A DNA stretch of 64,000 nucleotides from assembly GCA_017853885.1 (NCBI GenBank), contig JAFMIR010000002.1, positions 124,001 to 188,000 on the forward strand, in the 5' to 3' direction. Under the pieces are notes generated by a model. The model saw only the letters and a program-made list of their open reading frames with translations, did not search any database and was not told the origin of the DNA. Positions within the stretch are counted from its first letter, which is position 1, and every line of letters starts with the position of its first letter. Both the position numbers and the translations under genes were made by a program. Positions 8,532 through 16,949 of the stretch are shown piece by piece. Origin of the DNA: Prosthecobacter sp. (lineage in GTDB: Bacteria > Verrucomicrobiota > Verrucomicrobiia > Verrucomicrobiales > Verrucomicrobiaceae).

Positions 8532-10004
8532 TCAGACGGGAGAAAGTGTTGTCTGCTCTTGGTTAACCAAGGCTTCGCATATCATGATGGGCTTGGCATG
8601 CCGATACGGCAACGACTTCAAATTGCTGCTACACGGCCCCGGCGTGTCCACCCAGAGCATGCGTGTGGCGATTTTGTCATAGGCGCGGCGGTGGGCCACG
8701 GCAGCTTTGACGGCGACAACGCTCAATTGCTCTAACGCGATACCTTGGCTGTGCCATTGACCGAGGTCGAAGGGTGGCGTCTTGACGCTAGTGATCAGGA
8801 TGGTGAGGCCTAAGTGCTTCACAACGGCGCAGCGGCCCATATCGAAGAAATCGCCGCACATGCTGGCTAGGTGGCTGTTTTTGTCTTCGAGTTCAAAAAG
8901 ACCGTCCTTGAGACTTATGAGCTCTACTTCGAGCTCAACGGGACCTTCATCAAGACGTGAACCTTTGCCGCCGAGACGGATGCAGCGTTCGCCTGCTTCG
9001 AGAGCACGCACCGATTCGGGGTCAGCGATGCAGATGGCGGCGTTATGGATACGATGCCGAAAAAGTGCACGCAGCAGGCCAGTGCAATCACCTGGCGCCC
9101 CACCGCCTATGTTGTCCGAGGGCTCGACGAGCACGGTGAGCCCGGAGGGCAGGGGATTCAGCCCCGCGACCACTTCATCCGCAGGTGGATCGGTGACGAG
9201 GCCGAGGTGGTTCAGTTCATGTGCCTTCGCTTCGATTTGTGCGAGATGCAGATAAGCATCACCCGTCGTGCAAGCTACAAAGCTTACGCCAGTGTCTGGT
9301 GTGTCGGCAAAGCTAAAGCCTGCGACCACGTTCATTGCCCACAGCGTCTCGTCTGATGCTTCCAACTGCCGTGCGAGTGTTTCGAGGCTTTGCATCGGAT
9401 CATTGGCAGTGCCTGTGCCGGTGGGTGGCCAGATGAGACCCGGCTGCATGATCTGCATTTTTGGGCGTTGATCGGTGCTGAAGTGGCGCATCAGCAGTCG
9501 TGCGGCGATGAGCGCGGCTTCTCTGGCATCGGTGTGCGGGTTCTCGCGGTAACCTACGAGGCAGTCGGCGAATGTGGCCATCTTATTCGAAAAGTTCGCA
9601 TGAAGATCAAAGACACCGAAAATGGGCACATGCGTGATGGCGCGGATGCGCTGGAGGATCTCACCCTCGACATCGAGGATAGTCTCCGAAGTCATTGCAC
9701 CATGCAGGATAAGGTAAATGGCATCAAAGTTTTCGTTTTGCAGGCATGGCTCTAGATCGTTCCAGAACTGGTGAATGACCTTGTCGGCAACGGTGGCAGA
9801 TGGCTGCGCTCGATAGTCGATTGCCGGAACGATGTGCCAGTGGTTGTCTGTGGCGAATTCGAGCACGCCACCAAGCGGCGAGGCATCCCCTCTGCAGTCG
9901 AGCAACTCCTCACCACGGCGGATCTGAAAGTCAGTCAGCGTGGTGAGACCATCAAGAAAAGTATGCGTCTCGTGGAAGAGACCTGCGAGAAGAATTCGTG
10001 GCAT
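8532..10004 (-). CDS. M81 family metallopeptidase (MlrC-like)
   Basis: 490 residues. The N-terminal domain has GLFHETHTF at about residues 8-16, then LILHGAMTSE, and FGVFDLHANFS, which supply the His/Asp zinc ligands of the MlrC (microcystinase C) family. The C-terminal half has DNIGGGAPGD and a conserved Gly-rich sheet region. Family members cleave small peptides; MlrC finishes linear microcystin breakdown, but most homologues have unknown substrates. No signal peptide is seen, so it is probably cytosolic. It starts nine bases after the end of the L,D-transpeptidase gene, so the two are likely cotranscribed, which hints at recycling of cell-wall or dietary peptides. Confidence 0.9.
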   Translation of the reverse strand: MPRILLAGLFHETHTFLDGLTTLTDFQIRRGEELLDCRGDASPLGGVLEFATDNHWHIVPAIDYRAQPSATVADKVIHQFWNDLEPCLQNENFDAIYLILHGAMTSETILDVEGEILQRIRAITHVPIFGVFDLHANFSNKMATFADCLVGYRENPHTDAREAALIAARLLMRHFSTDQRPKMQIMQPGLIWPPTGTGTANDPMQSLETLARQLEASDETLWAMNVVAGFSFADTPDTGVSFVACTTGDAYLHLAQIEAKAHELNHLGLVTDPPADEVVAGLNPLPSGLTVLVEPSDNIGGGAPGDCTGLLRALFRHRIHNAAICIADPESVRALEAGERCIRLGGKGSRLDEGPVELEVELISLKDGLFELEDKNSHLASMCGDFFDMGRCAVVKHLGLTILITSVKTPPFDLGQWHSQGIALEQLSVVAVKAAVAHRRAYDKIATRMLWVDTPGPCSSNLKSLPYRHAKPIMICEALVNQEQTTLSPV

Positions 10005-10013
10005 GGCGCTACA

Positions 10014-10979
10014 TTAACGCACTATCACGGTGGTTCCTGGCCGGATGAGCGAAGGAAGGCGGATGGCATCCCAATTGGCGAAACGGACACATCCCGCACT
10101 TCGGGAACGGCCGATGGTGCGGGGAAAAGCAGTTCCGTGGAGGCCGATGCCGCTTTTGCTCAGGCCACACCAGATGATGCCGATGGGGCTGTTCGGCCCC
10201 GACGGAAGCTGATAGGCTGCTTCACCTCTTACACCCTCTTCCAAAAATTGCTTGTCATAGCGAAAACTGGGAGTGGTCATCATGTTGTTCACCGTCCATG
10301 ATCCGAAAGGAATGAACTGTGGTTTCCCAGGTGTGATCGGAAAGGCGGCGATCATTATTTCATCGACATTGTACACAATCCCCATGCGTTCATAGGTGTC
10401 GATGACCATAGTGTTGCTGCTTAGCTGCCTGTCTTTTCGAAAAGTCTGCATGGGCTTTACATCTTCGATTTTGAAAGGTGTGATATTTGGTACGATGATC
10501 ACCTCACCCTCGACCATCGAATCGATGTTCTTTTTGGGATTGATCTTGGAGAGAAACGTTTCGTCTGTATGGAAACGCTCAGCTACGAGCTCCGATAGGC
10601 TGCGGTAGCTCATAAAGGAAAATTCGGCTTGTTTGGCAGGATCATTAGGCAGGTCTTTATTGATAAATTTGAACAAATCCTCCGTCACTTTGAAGGCGGC
10701 GAAGATTACTCGCACCTCTTGCTGCGCCGCAGCCTCCACTCTGGCCCAATCTTGGAGTTTGCTATGGCCTTTTGCGAAGTTGTAATTCACCACAGCCTTA
10801 TGAGTGAATTCGCCGATGGTTCCATCAAGTTTGCCTGGGCTGAAGAGGTTTTTATCTAGGAAGATCTGGATTCGTAGCAAGGTATCACGATCCTTCGGTG
10901 CCGAAGTATGGTTCTCCGGTTCGCTATAGGCATGAGCAATTGCAAGCGTGCTGAAGCAAAGGAAAACCGACAGGTGCAT
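10014..10979 (-). CDS. L,D-transpeptidase (YkuD) with peptidoglycan-binding-like domain
   Basis: 321 residues. A signal peptide (MHLSVFLCFSTLAIAHA) is followed by a helical peptidoglycan-binding-like segment at about 33-70, a LysM-like stretch at about 125-165, and the YkuD catalytic domain at 185-321. Catalytic residues are His281 (GIGLHGTAFP) and Cys297 (GRSRSAGCVRF), where most relatives have SHGCIR. The enzyme makes 3-3 cross-links or anchors protein in the periplasmic cell wall. It starts 12 bases after the protease/SirB1 gene and ends nine bases before the M81 gene, which suggests one transcript. Confidence 0.9.
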   Translation of the reverse strand: MHLSVFLCFSTLAIAHAYSEPENHTSAPKDRDTLLRIQIFLDKNLFSPGKLDGTIGEFTHKAVVNYNFAKGHSKLQDWARVEAAAQQEVRVIFAAFKVTEDLFKFINKDLPNDPAKQAEFSFMSYRSLSELVAERFHTDETFLSKINPKKNIDSMVEGEVIIVPNITPFKIEDVKPMQTFRKDRQLSSNTMVIDTYERMGIVYNVDEIMIAAFPITPGKPQFIPFGSWTVNNMMTTPSFRYDKQFLEEGVRGEAAYQLPSGPNSPIGIIWCGLSKSGIGLHGTAFPRTIGRSRSAGCVRFANWDAIRLPSLIRPGTTVIVR

Positions 10980-10991
10980 GGCTTAGACATC

Positions 10992-13202
10992 TCACTCTTC
11001 GCGAAGGGATTGCATCCAACGGTCGAGCTGCTGGATGAGCTCGGGTGGACCGTCGTCGGGAAAGTTTTCGATCAACCAGCTCACGTCCTCTCGCGCGGCG
11101 GCCTTTTCACCAAGGCGCTGACGCAGTTGCGCACGCGTAAGACGCTCGGCGGCAGCCTTGGGATCGATGGCTAGCACGAGGTCAAGGTATGGCAGGGAGT
11201 CACGGATGGAGCGGGTCTCATCAAAAGTGGTGCCCAGCAAGTTGCGCAGCATGCGGAGAAGAATGTCACGCTTTGTGGCGGGTGTCAGTGATTCCTCCTC
11301 GAATTCACCGCTATCGGTGAGCTGGAGTGCTGCTTGCTCAACGGTGAGCTCCTTGCCATTCTCAAACACGTCAACGAGCTTTAATTCACCTTCGGGTCCG
11401 TCACGGTAGCCTACCATAAATTTGCCTGGCAATGGCACCCCAAACACTCCCTGCACACCGAGGCGCGCCGCGAGCTCGATGTAGAGCACACTTAGGGTGA
11501 TTGGAAGACCTTCTCGATCATCCAAGACTTCGTTCACGTAGCTGTTGCTCCGGCTCTGGTAGTCGCCTCGGCTGCCATGAAAGCCATTTTCCTCGAATAG
11601 GTAGCGGTTCAGGCGTTGCACGGCGGATAAAGTGTCTTTCTTGATCTGCGGATCGTCTTTTAAGTCGGTGATCATCAGATTGAAATCGTTTAGGTAGGAG
11701 CTCACATCGAGCTCGGTATTGTCATGACGGGAGAGCAGCAGTGTGCAGCGCAGTAGATTGATCTGTGGTTCCGGCTTTTTGATTTCAGCGAGGATCTCCT
11801 TGGTAATGGCACGACGGTGCAGCTCACGATCAAGTTCACGCAACTTCGACGCTTCGTCCTCAAGCTGCTTGCGCTGCTCTGCGATGATGCGGCGCGCAGC
11901 AGCGGGATGGTCGAGCAGCTTTTCGAGTGTCTCAGGCCGTGTTGAGGTGGCTGTAAGGTGCGCCTCGAGCTCATTGCGGAATCGGGTGGCGAGTTCGGGT
12001 TCGACCGGTTTTTCGGACAAATCGGTTCCGAGGCGGAACGCACGAAAGTCAGCTGTCGTATTGCGAAATTTGCACAGTCCGACTAATCCGTTCCTTAGCC
12101 CGGTGTCTTCCGTTTCGATGGCTTTTTTGCCGTTGACGAAGCAAGTGATCTTTCCTGGCTCTACTCTCACTCTTAGCGCATTCCACTCACCGGGTTTGTA
12201 GGCTTCACTCGGCACATCGGCTAGGATACTCCAAGAGTACACATCCGGTCCATCAAAGCGGGTGAGCCTCAGTTTACCGCCGGAGGGGTAGAAACCGTAA
12301 TGCTTATCCGCTCCATCTGAGCAGAAGGCAAGGCCAGCAGCGCCGCTTTCGTCATCGAGCTTCACTGTTGCGGCCACTTCGAAGGAACCCTCCGGCACTT
12401 TTTGCGCTGAAAGACACAGCGCACGCCCGCCGAAACCATTGCCTGGCAGCTGCGCACGAACTACGCCTGCATGCTGTGTCCACTGGGATCCAAGATGAAT
12501 TTTCCAGAGCTTGGGATTAAGAACGCCGATGGTTAGCCAACGACTCATAGGCACTGGATTGGGCTTTTCGATCAACTCCTTCAATGCGTTCACCGGCATG
12601 GCAAAGCCTAGGTTCTCGGTCTTGATGTGCTTCAGAGTAAGCAGACCGAGAACCTTACCCTTCATGTCAAGTAAAGGTCCGCCGCTGTTGCCTTTTTCGA
12701 TCGGAATGGCCACTTGAAGCATGTCGTTTCCATCGATCTCACGCGTGGCAGATAGCACGCCCTGCACGATGCTGAAGCCTAGCCCCTCCGGTGCACCCAT
12801 TGCGACAACACTTTCTCCCTGTCTCACTTTGGCTGAGTCTCCCAAAGACAGCGGTTTTAGACCTTTTGCATTGATTTTGAGTAGGGCTAGATCACGATGT
12901 GCGTCGGTAGCATGGATGGTGACGACCTCGTGTGTCTTGCCATTGAGCATCTCAACTTGGAGACGACGTGCTTCACCGATGACATGCAGGTTCGTGGCAA
13001 TCAATCCATCATCGCTAACGATAAAGCCTGAGCCGATGCCGTCTGTGCCTTCACGACCGATCTGCGTGATCTTCACCAAAGCGGGCGCGATGCCTTCTGC
13101 AAGGTCCGCAGCGGTTTGCGTCTTAGGAGCGGTAGGTTTGCTTTTCGCGTGCAGTGTTCCCGTAAGCAGGATGGCGAGCAATACAAAGGGGAGAGACTTC
13201 AT
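10992..13202 (-). CDS. Secreted trypsin-like protease / lectin-like / SirB1 fusion
   Basis: 736 residues. A signal peptide (about 1-19) precedes a DegP-like S1C protease domain (30-215) with the full triad His73 (TNLHVIG), Asp104 (HRDLALL) and Ser173 (GNSGGP). Residues about 225-392 look like a LamG/DUF1080-type jelly roll. Residues about 480-620 match the SirB1/transglutaminase-like family (NSYVNEVLDDREGLPITLSV, then GVPLPGKFMVGY), followed by a TPR-like C-terminus. SirB1 relatives usually have PGHF; here it is PGKF, so this domain is probably not catalytic. There is no PDZ domain. It is the first gene of the run ending at 1128. The combination suggests a periplasmic protease with added binding modules; the substrate is unknown. 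Confidence 0.85.
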   Translation of the reverse strand: MKSLPFVLLAILLTGTLHAKSKPTAPKTQTAADLAEGIAPALVKITQIGREGTDGIGSGFIVSDDGLIATNLHVIGEARRLQVEMLNGKTHEVVTIHATDAHRDLALLKINAKGLKPLSLGDSAKVRQGESVVAMGAPEGLGFSIVQGVLSATREIDGNDMLQVAIPIEKGNSGGPLLDMKGKVLGLLTLKHIKTENLGFAMPVNALKELIEKPNPVPMSRWLTIGVLNPKLWKIHLGSQWTQHAGVVRAQLPGNGFGGRALCLSAQKVPEGSFEVAATVKLDDESGAAGLAFCSDGADKHYGFYPSGGKLRLTRFDGPDVYSWSILADVPSEAYKPGEWNALRVRVEPGKITCFVNGKKAIETEDTGLRNGLVGLCKFRNTTADFRAFRLGTDLSEKPVEPELATRFRNELEAHLTATSTRPETLEKLLDHPAAARRIIAEQRKQLEDEASKLRELDRELHRRAITKEILAEIKKPEPQINLLRCTLLLSRHDNTELDVSSYLNDFNLMITDLKDDPQIKKDTLSAVQRLNRYLFEENGFHGSRGDYQSRSNSYVNEVLDDREGLPITLSVLYIELAARLGVQGVFGVPLPGKFMVGYRDGPEGELKLVDVFENGKELTVEQAALQLTDSGEFEEESLTPATKRDILLRMLRNLLGTTFDETRSIRDSLPYLDLVLAIDPKAAAERLTRAQLRQRLGEKAAAREDVSWLIENFPDDGPPELIQQLDRWMQSLREE

Positions 13203-13681
13203 GCGGCTACTATTAGAGATTCAATGGACGAAAGGGCAAGCGCGGGATCAATTGCACAACAATTTACTCACTCCTTACTGATAGCGGCTTCGCGATGAAT
13301 TAGGTTGGGGGCAGGATGGTTATATTCATCGGTTAATGCTGACATCGAAGGGATGTGCTGTTTGAGAAGTTCCTTACGTTGAGCGGTCTGAAGTTATGAT
13401 CGACGGTAAGAAGAATCGTGCAGAAGGAATGGCGCAGAGCGAGTTTTTAATTTGGGTTGTGGCAAAGTATGCCAGCATTGCCAAGTGGCCGGTGCTGGGT
13501 GTTTTTTACCTAAGCTAAGAGGACAAGTATCCTCGAGATTAAGGAGGACGTCTGTCCTACCATCTGCGGAGCTGCTTCAATACCTAAACATTCTGCACTG
13601 CGGTAGCGCCAATCCATAAAGTCAGGATTGTGAAGATAAGATGCATTCGGCATTAAAAGCCACGATCCAAACAGCTGAGAA
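13203..13681. other. Intergenic region with two short hairpins
   Basis: These 479 bases lie between the accA stop and the start of the protease/SirB1 fusion gene. I see no supported gene. They should contain the promoter for the minus-strand run. The only structure I can point to is a pair of related inverted repeats at 13519-13558. Confidence 0.5.
13519..13558. repeat. Two adjacent short inverted repeats (AGGAC...GTCCT type)
   Basis: GAGGACAAGTATCCTC at 13519-13534 folds with a five-base stem. AGGACGTCTGTCCT at 13545-13558 folds with a five-base stem and four-base loop. Both begin AGGAC and lie ten bases apart, so they look like two copies of one small unit, either a dispersed intergenic repeat or an operator pair upstream of the protease gene. 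Confidence 0.45.
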
Positions 13682-14641
13682 TCAGTTTTCCGTGAACTGA
13701 CCTAGTGCGCGAAATTTTTGGTAGCGGTCTTCTAGCAGTTTTGTGCCTTTGACCTTGGAAAGCTCGGAAATGGACGCTAGAACAGCATTTTTGAGCGACT
13801 GCGCCGCTCCGGCGAGGTCGTTGTGGGCGCCGCCGAGGGGCTCGGGGATGACGATGTCGATGATGCCGAGCTGCTTCAGATCCGGAGCGCTGACTTTAAG
13901 GGCAGTAGCGGCCTCCGGTGCATATTTGCGATCTTTCCAAAGGATAGCCGCACATCCCTCCGGGCTGATCACGGAATAATAAGCGTTTTCCATCATCAGC
14001 ACACGGTCGGCGATACCTATACCCAGAGCGCCTCCACTGCCACCTTCGCCAATGACAACCGCAATAATTGGGGTCTGTATGGTCATCATCTCGCGCAAAT
14101 TGAAGGCGATGGCTTCAGCAATGTTACGCTCCTCGGCCCCGATGCCAGGAAATGCACCGGGCGTATCGATAAGGGTGACGATGGGTAGGCCAAACTTTTC
14201 TGCCATGCGCATGACACGAAGAGCTTTGCGGTAACCTTCTGGGTGGGCACTTCCAAAGTTACGCAGGAGGTTCTCCTTTGTGTCACGACCCTTTTGATGT
14301 CCGAGGATGGCCACGCGCTGGCCGCCGATAGTGGCAAAACCGGCGGGCATTGAGTTGTCGTCGCCTATGTGACGGTCACCATGAAGCTCCACAAATTCAT
14401 CACAGATTTGCTTCACATAATCCAGCATGAATGGACGATTGAGGTGGCGAGAAATTTGCACGCGCTGCCACGGATTAAGATTCGCGTGTGTTTCGCGCTG
14501 CAGTTTGTCGAGTTTGGTCTCGAGATCAGCGATTTGTGAGGAAAGTTTATCACTTGGTTTTGAGGCTGCCTTGGCTCTCAAAGCTTCAAGTTCATCCCGG
14601 AGCTTTTGAACGGGTTTTTCGAATTCAAGGAGCGATTTCAT
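13682..14641 (-). CDS. accA: Acetyl-CoA carboxylase carboxyltransferase, alpha subunit
   Basis: 319 residues, the usual length. It transfers the carboxyl group from biotin carboxyl carrier protein to acetyl-CoA, the first committed step of fatty acid synthesis, with AccD as partner (not in the window). A coiled N-terminus (1-50) precedes the crotonase-like domain with PEGYRKALRVMRMAEKFGLP, DTPGAFPGIGAEERN and GEGGSGGALGIGIADRVLM, all typical of AccA. It follows the LysM gene by 27 bases on the same strand. Confidence 0.97.
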   Translation of the reverse strand: MKSLLEFEKPVQKLRDELEALRAKAASKPSDKLSSQIADLETKLDKLQRETHANLNPWQRVQISRHLNRPFMLDYVKQICDEFVELHGDRHIGDDNSMPAGFATIGGQRVAILGHQKGRDTKENLLRNFGSAHPEGYRKALRVMRMAEKFGLPIVTLIDTPGAFPGIGAEERNIAEAIAFNLREMMTIQTPIIAVVIGEGGSGGALGIGIADRVLMMENAYYSVISPEGCAAILWKDRKYAPEAATALKVSAPDLKQLGIIDIVIPEPLGGAHNDLAGAAQSLKNAVLASISELSKVKGTKLLEDRYQKFRALGQFTEN

Positions 14642-14668
14642 AGGGTGAAAGAACGGTGAAAAATTGCA

Positions 14669-15613
14669 TCATCGAGCCATATCAACTTTTGAGCCCTTGC
14701 GCACAAGGGCAAAGAGCTCTTCGAGGTCCTCACGGGTTAGGAAAATGCCATTTTCAATGAGAGGTATGGGTGCGGCAGTGCTCACTGTCGAACCATCTTT
14801 TGCAAGTGCTGAAGGTGTGCCAACAACGGCATCAGCCCTAGGCGCAGAGGGAACCCTGAAAGCGAACGATATGTTTGCAACATTTGGGCGATGTGCAGGC
14901 ACCCATTTTTCGGCCTCGTGATAATGAGAATCTGTGGCAAGGATGGTCTTTCCCTCAAACTGAGCGGTTTTGCTGCCAATCTCAAAAGATGCTGGCGCTT
15001 GAATGTTTGTTGGAAGCCGAATGTCTTGAGCGGTGTAAAACTTGAAGGGGTAGTCCTTACCGTTGATGTTACGAAATAAAATGACTTCTTTTCTGCTGAT
15101 GGAGATTCCGAGGTTGAACTGAATAGGAGCCACCGTGAGGCGGTCCCCTGGCTGGAGAACGGTGCTCATCATGCCATTCAGTCGAAGAATAAAATCCACG
15201 TTGGTTTGGTTTTTTTGAGCGATAAGATTCAGCGAGTCGCCAGGTTGAACAATGTAATCTTTTTTTCCGGCGGTGTAGCTGGGGGAGAAAAGTTGGTCCA
15301 TGTTGACTTCACCGATGATACGGCGTGCCTCCGCGCAGGTTTCGGAATCGGGGAATTGCTGAAGAAGTTTGTAAAGCGCATCACGCCCCTCGGCAATACT
15401 GCCGCCGCGGATGAGATCAGTGGCGGCAGCAAAGCGGCGTGCGCCTGGATCAATGCGCGGACGGTCTTTGTCTTTCATTGAAGCAAGATCTCTTGCCACC
15501 ATCTGCTCTCGCATAAGTACATTTTCATATACCCACCAGCCAGAAGCAAGTACTCCGGCAAACAAGCCCACAACGAGCAATAACAGCAGGAGTTTGAACT
15601 GGGCCTTCGCCAT
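14669..15613 (-). CDS. Membrane-anchored LysM protein with degenerate YkuD-like tail
   Basis: 314 residues. One N-terminal membrane segment (about 7-30) is followed by a TPR-like helical part (55-105) and a LysM domain at 119-163 (DYIVQPGDSLNLIAQ). Residues about 168-314 follow the pattern of an L,D-transpeptidase: ISISRKEVILFRNINGKDY resembles the first YkuD strand, and FLTREDLEELFALVRKGSKV resembles the segment that follows the catalytic SHGCIR motif. The motif itself is missing: the corresponding place reads PLIENGIFL, with no Cys. It is therefore likely a peptidoglycan-binding protein with an inactive transpeptidase fold. It is cotranscribed with accA and the 175-residue hypothetical gene. 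Confidence 0.75.
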   Translation of the reverse strand: MAKAQFKLLLLLLVVGLFAGVLASGWWVYENVLMREQMVARDLASMKDKDRPRIDPGARRFAAATDLIRGGSIAEGRDALYKLLQQFPDSETCAEARRIIGEVNMDQLFSPSYTAGKKDYIVQPGDSLNLIAQKNQTNVDFILRLNGMMSTVLQPGDRLTVAPIQFNLGISISRKEVILFRNINGKDYPFKFYTAQDIRLPTNIQAPASFEIGSKTAQFEGKTILATDSHYHEAEKWVPAHRPNVANISFAFRVPSAPRADAVVGTPSALAKDGSTVSTAAPIPLIENGIFLTREDLEELFALVRKGSKVDMAR

Positions 15614-15631
15614 CGCTGATTTACGAAAAAA

Positions 15632-16159
15632 TTAATCGAGTAGACCCCGGCGCTTGAAGTCGAAAATATTGATATTAGAAGACTTCTCGATCATTTCGAC
15701 TGTGAATTTCAGAAGGCAAATCTCCCAAGTGTCATCCACCCCTTGTATGATGGCGCGGGCAGGATTGCCACATGCACGTAGTTCAGCCTTTAGCTTTCCG
15801 CAGACTTCTTGCATCGACTCATGAACAATTTGTTCCTGAACATCCGTTTTACGAAACTGAAATCCGTATTTGAGGATGGCCAACTTGTGCATGTGCTGTT
15901 TTAAAAAAGCCCCGAATGCCTCGGCCTCGACACCAAATCCCTCAAAATTGAAATTTTCTTCAGGGTCCGGCCTCAGAATGAGTGGCTTTTCTGCAGTGAG
16001 TCGTCCTTCACGTACCCGAACGGCTCCAACGCTGTCCATCAACTCGGAAACAAGCTGAAACTCGAACTGCGTTGTCCCAAATGTGTCGATGCGTCGGTCT
16101 GGCTCATGAAGAACATGTGTGTTCTCCAAAGCGTATTGAAAATCAAATTCGGTTGGCAT
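15632..16159 (-). CDS. Conserved hypothetical protein
   Basis: 175 residues from ATG 16159. The longer frame reads through the tRNA-Leu gene, where it gives the well-known false peptide MAELVDAPDLGSG, so the inner start was chosen. There is no signal peptide or membrane segment. The sequence has a mixed alpha/beta look with DFQYALENTHVLHEPDRRID near the start and a basic end, FDFKRRGLLD. I do not recognise a family. It lies 18 bases before the LysM gene on the same strand, so it probably shares a transcript with it and accA. Confidence 0.7.
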   Translation of the reverse strand: MPTEFDFQYALENTHVLHEPDRRIDTFGTTQFEFQLVSELMDSVGAVRVREGRLTAEKPLILRPDPEENFNFEGFGVEAEAFGAFLKQHMHKLAILKYGFQFRKTDVQEQIVHESMQEVCGKLKAELRACGNPARAIIQGVDDTWEICLLKFTVEMIEKSSNINIFDFKRRGLLD

Positions 16160-16239
16160 GTAGGAAGCGAGTAAAATTAGGCATAGGTGGTGCTGGGGCC
16201 AGCGATTTCTGAATGAGGCAACCGCATGTCTGGCTAGCT

Positions 16240-16324
16240 TGGTGCCTGAGACAGGACTCGAACCTGCACTTGTTTCCAAACCAGAACCTAAATCTGGCGC
16301 GTCTACCAATTCCGCCACTCAGGC
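16240..16324 (-). tRNA. tRNA-Leu (anticodon TAG)
   Basis: The minus strand folds as a class II tRNA with acceptor GCCTGAG / CTCAGGC, discriminator A and an encoded CCA. The anticodon arm is CCAGA TTTAGGT TCTGG, giving anticodon TAG (Leu, CUA codons). A long variable arm and a TΨC arm with GGTTCGAGTCC are present. Confidence 0.96.
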
Positions 16325-16949
16325 ATGAGGTGCGATAGGGGAAGTTCGTCATGTCGCACACAGCTGCAATGTTTTTCTACTTCTTTAGGCACATCGCTGC
16401 ACATTTGAGATCTGTAAAAAGCAACATGAGTTTTAAAGTGCCAATGACCCTATTTTATTCATCTGTATGAACTTAGTAACTCCTAGTTCATGCCCCGAAT
16501 AAATCTAAAAGTCGATCGGCAGTTCTTAGGATGGCATGACTCAACGCAGGGTGACGAAAGGTCGGCCGATAAAAATTACTGTTATCGAATTCGATCATGG
16601 ATCAGCAATTTCGACATGATTGGAAACGAGGCAGGCTTAGGAAAATCCCAATGAATGCCTGCCAAGCTTCTTTTAAAGCGTCATTTTTATCCTTCTACTC
16701 TCGATGAAAATCTTCAGCCTAATTCGGTGTCATTCTTTGATTTGGGTTATGCTATAATACTAGGAATTCAATAGTCTAGGTGGCACCGAATGATTCTTGA
16801 TAACAGCCAAACAATTCTCATAAAAAAAGTCGATTAGCCATTGTCATCCTCAACTTCATGCTATGGCAAAGTTTGTTGGGCAGAAAATTATGGCTTTGAT
16901 CGTTAATTTTGAATTGCTTAAATTCTTGCTTATACCAATAGTTTTATAG
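16325..16949. other. AT-rich intergenic region beside tRNA-Leu
   Basis: These 625 bases are visibly richer in A/T than the neighbouring genes and contain no supported reading frame on either strand. They hold a possible promoter (-35 TTGAAT at 16909, -10 TATACC at 16931, spacing 16) before the L,D-transpeptidase gene and a TATAAT at 16753-16758. ATTCGGTG (16723-16730) and CACCGAAT (16784-16791) form an inverted repeat around the TATAAT. No att site or integrase remnant was seen, although tRNA ends are common insertion sites. Confidence 0.45.
16909..16936 (+). promoter_or_regulatory. Possible promoter for the L,D-transpeptidase gene
   Basis: TTGAAT and TATACC are separated by 16 bases in an AT-rich stretch. 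The -10 box ends 13 bases before the GTG start at 16950 and 61 before the ATG at 16998. If this promoter is used, the ATG start is more plausible. Confidence 0.3.

Noticed and set aside
16160-16318. N-terminal extension of the 175-residue hypothetical protein
   Set aside because: It is the translation of the tRNA-Leu gene and the spacer after it (MAELVDAPDLGSG is a well-known artefact).
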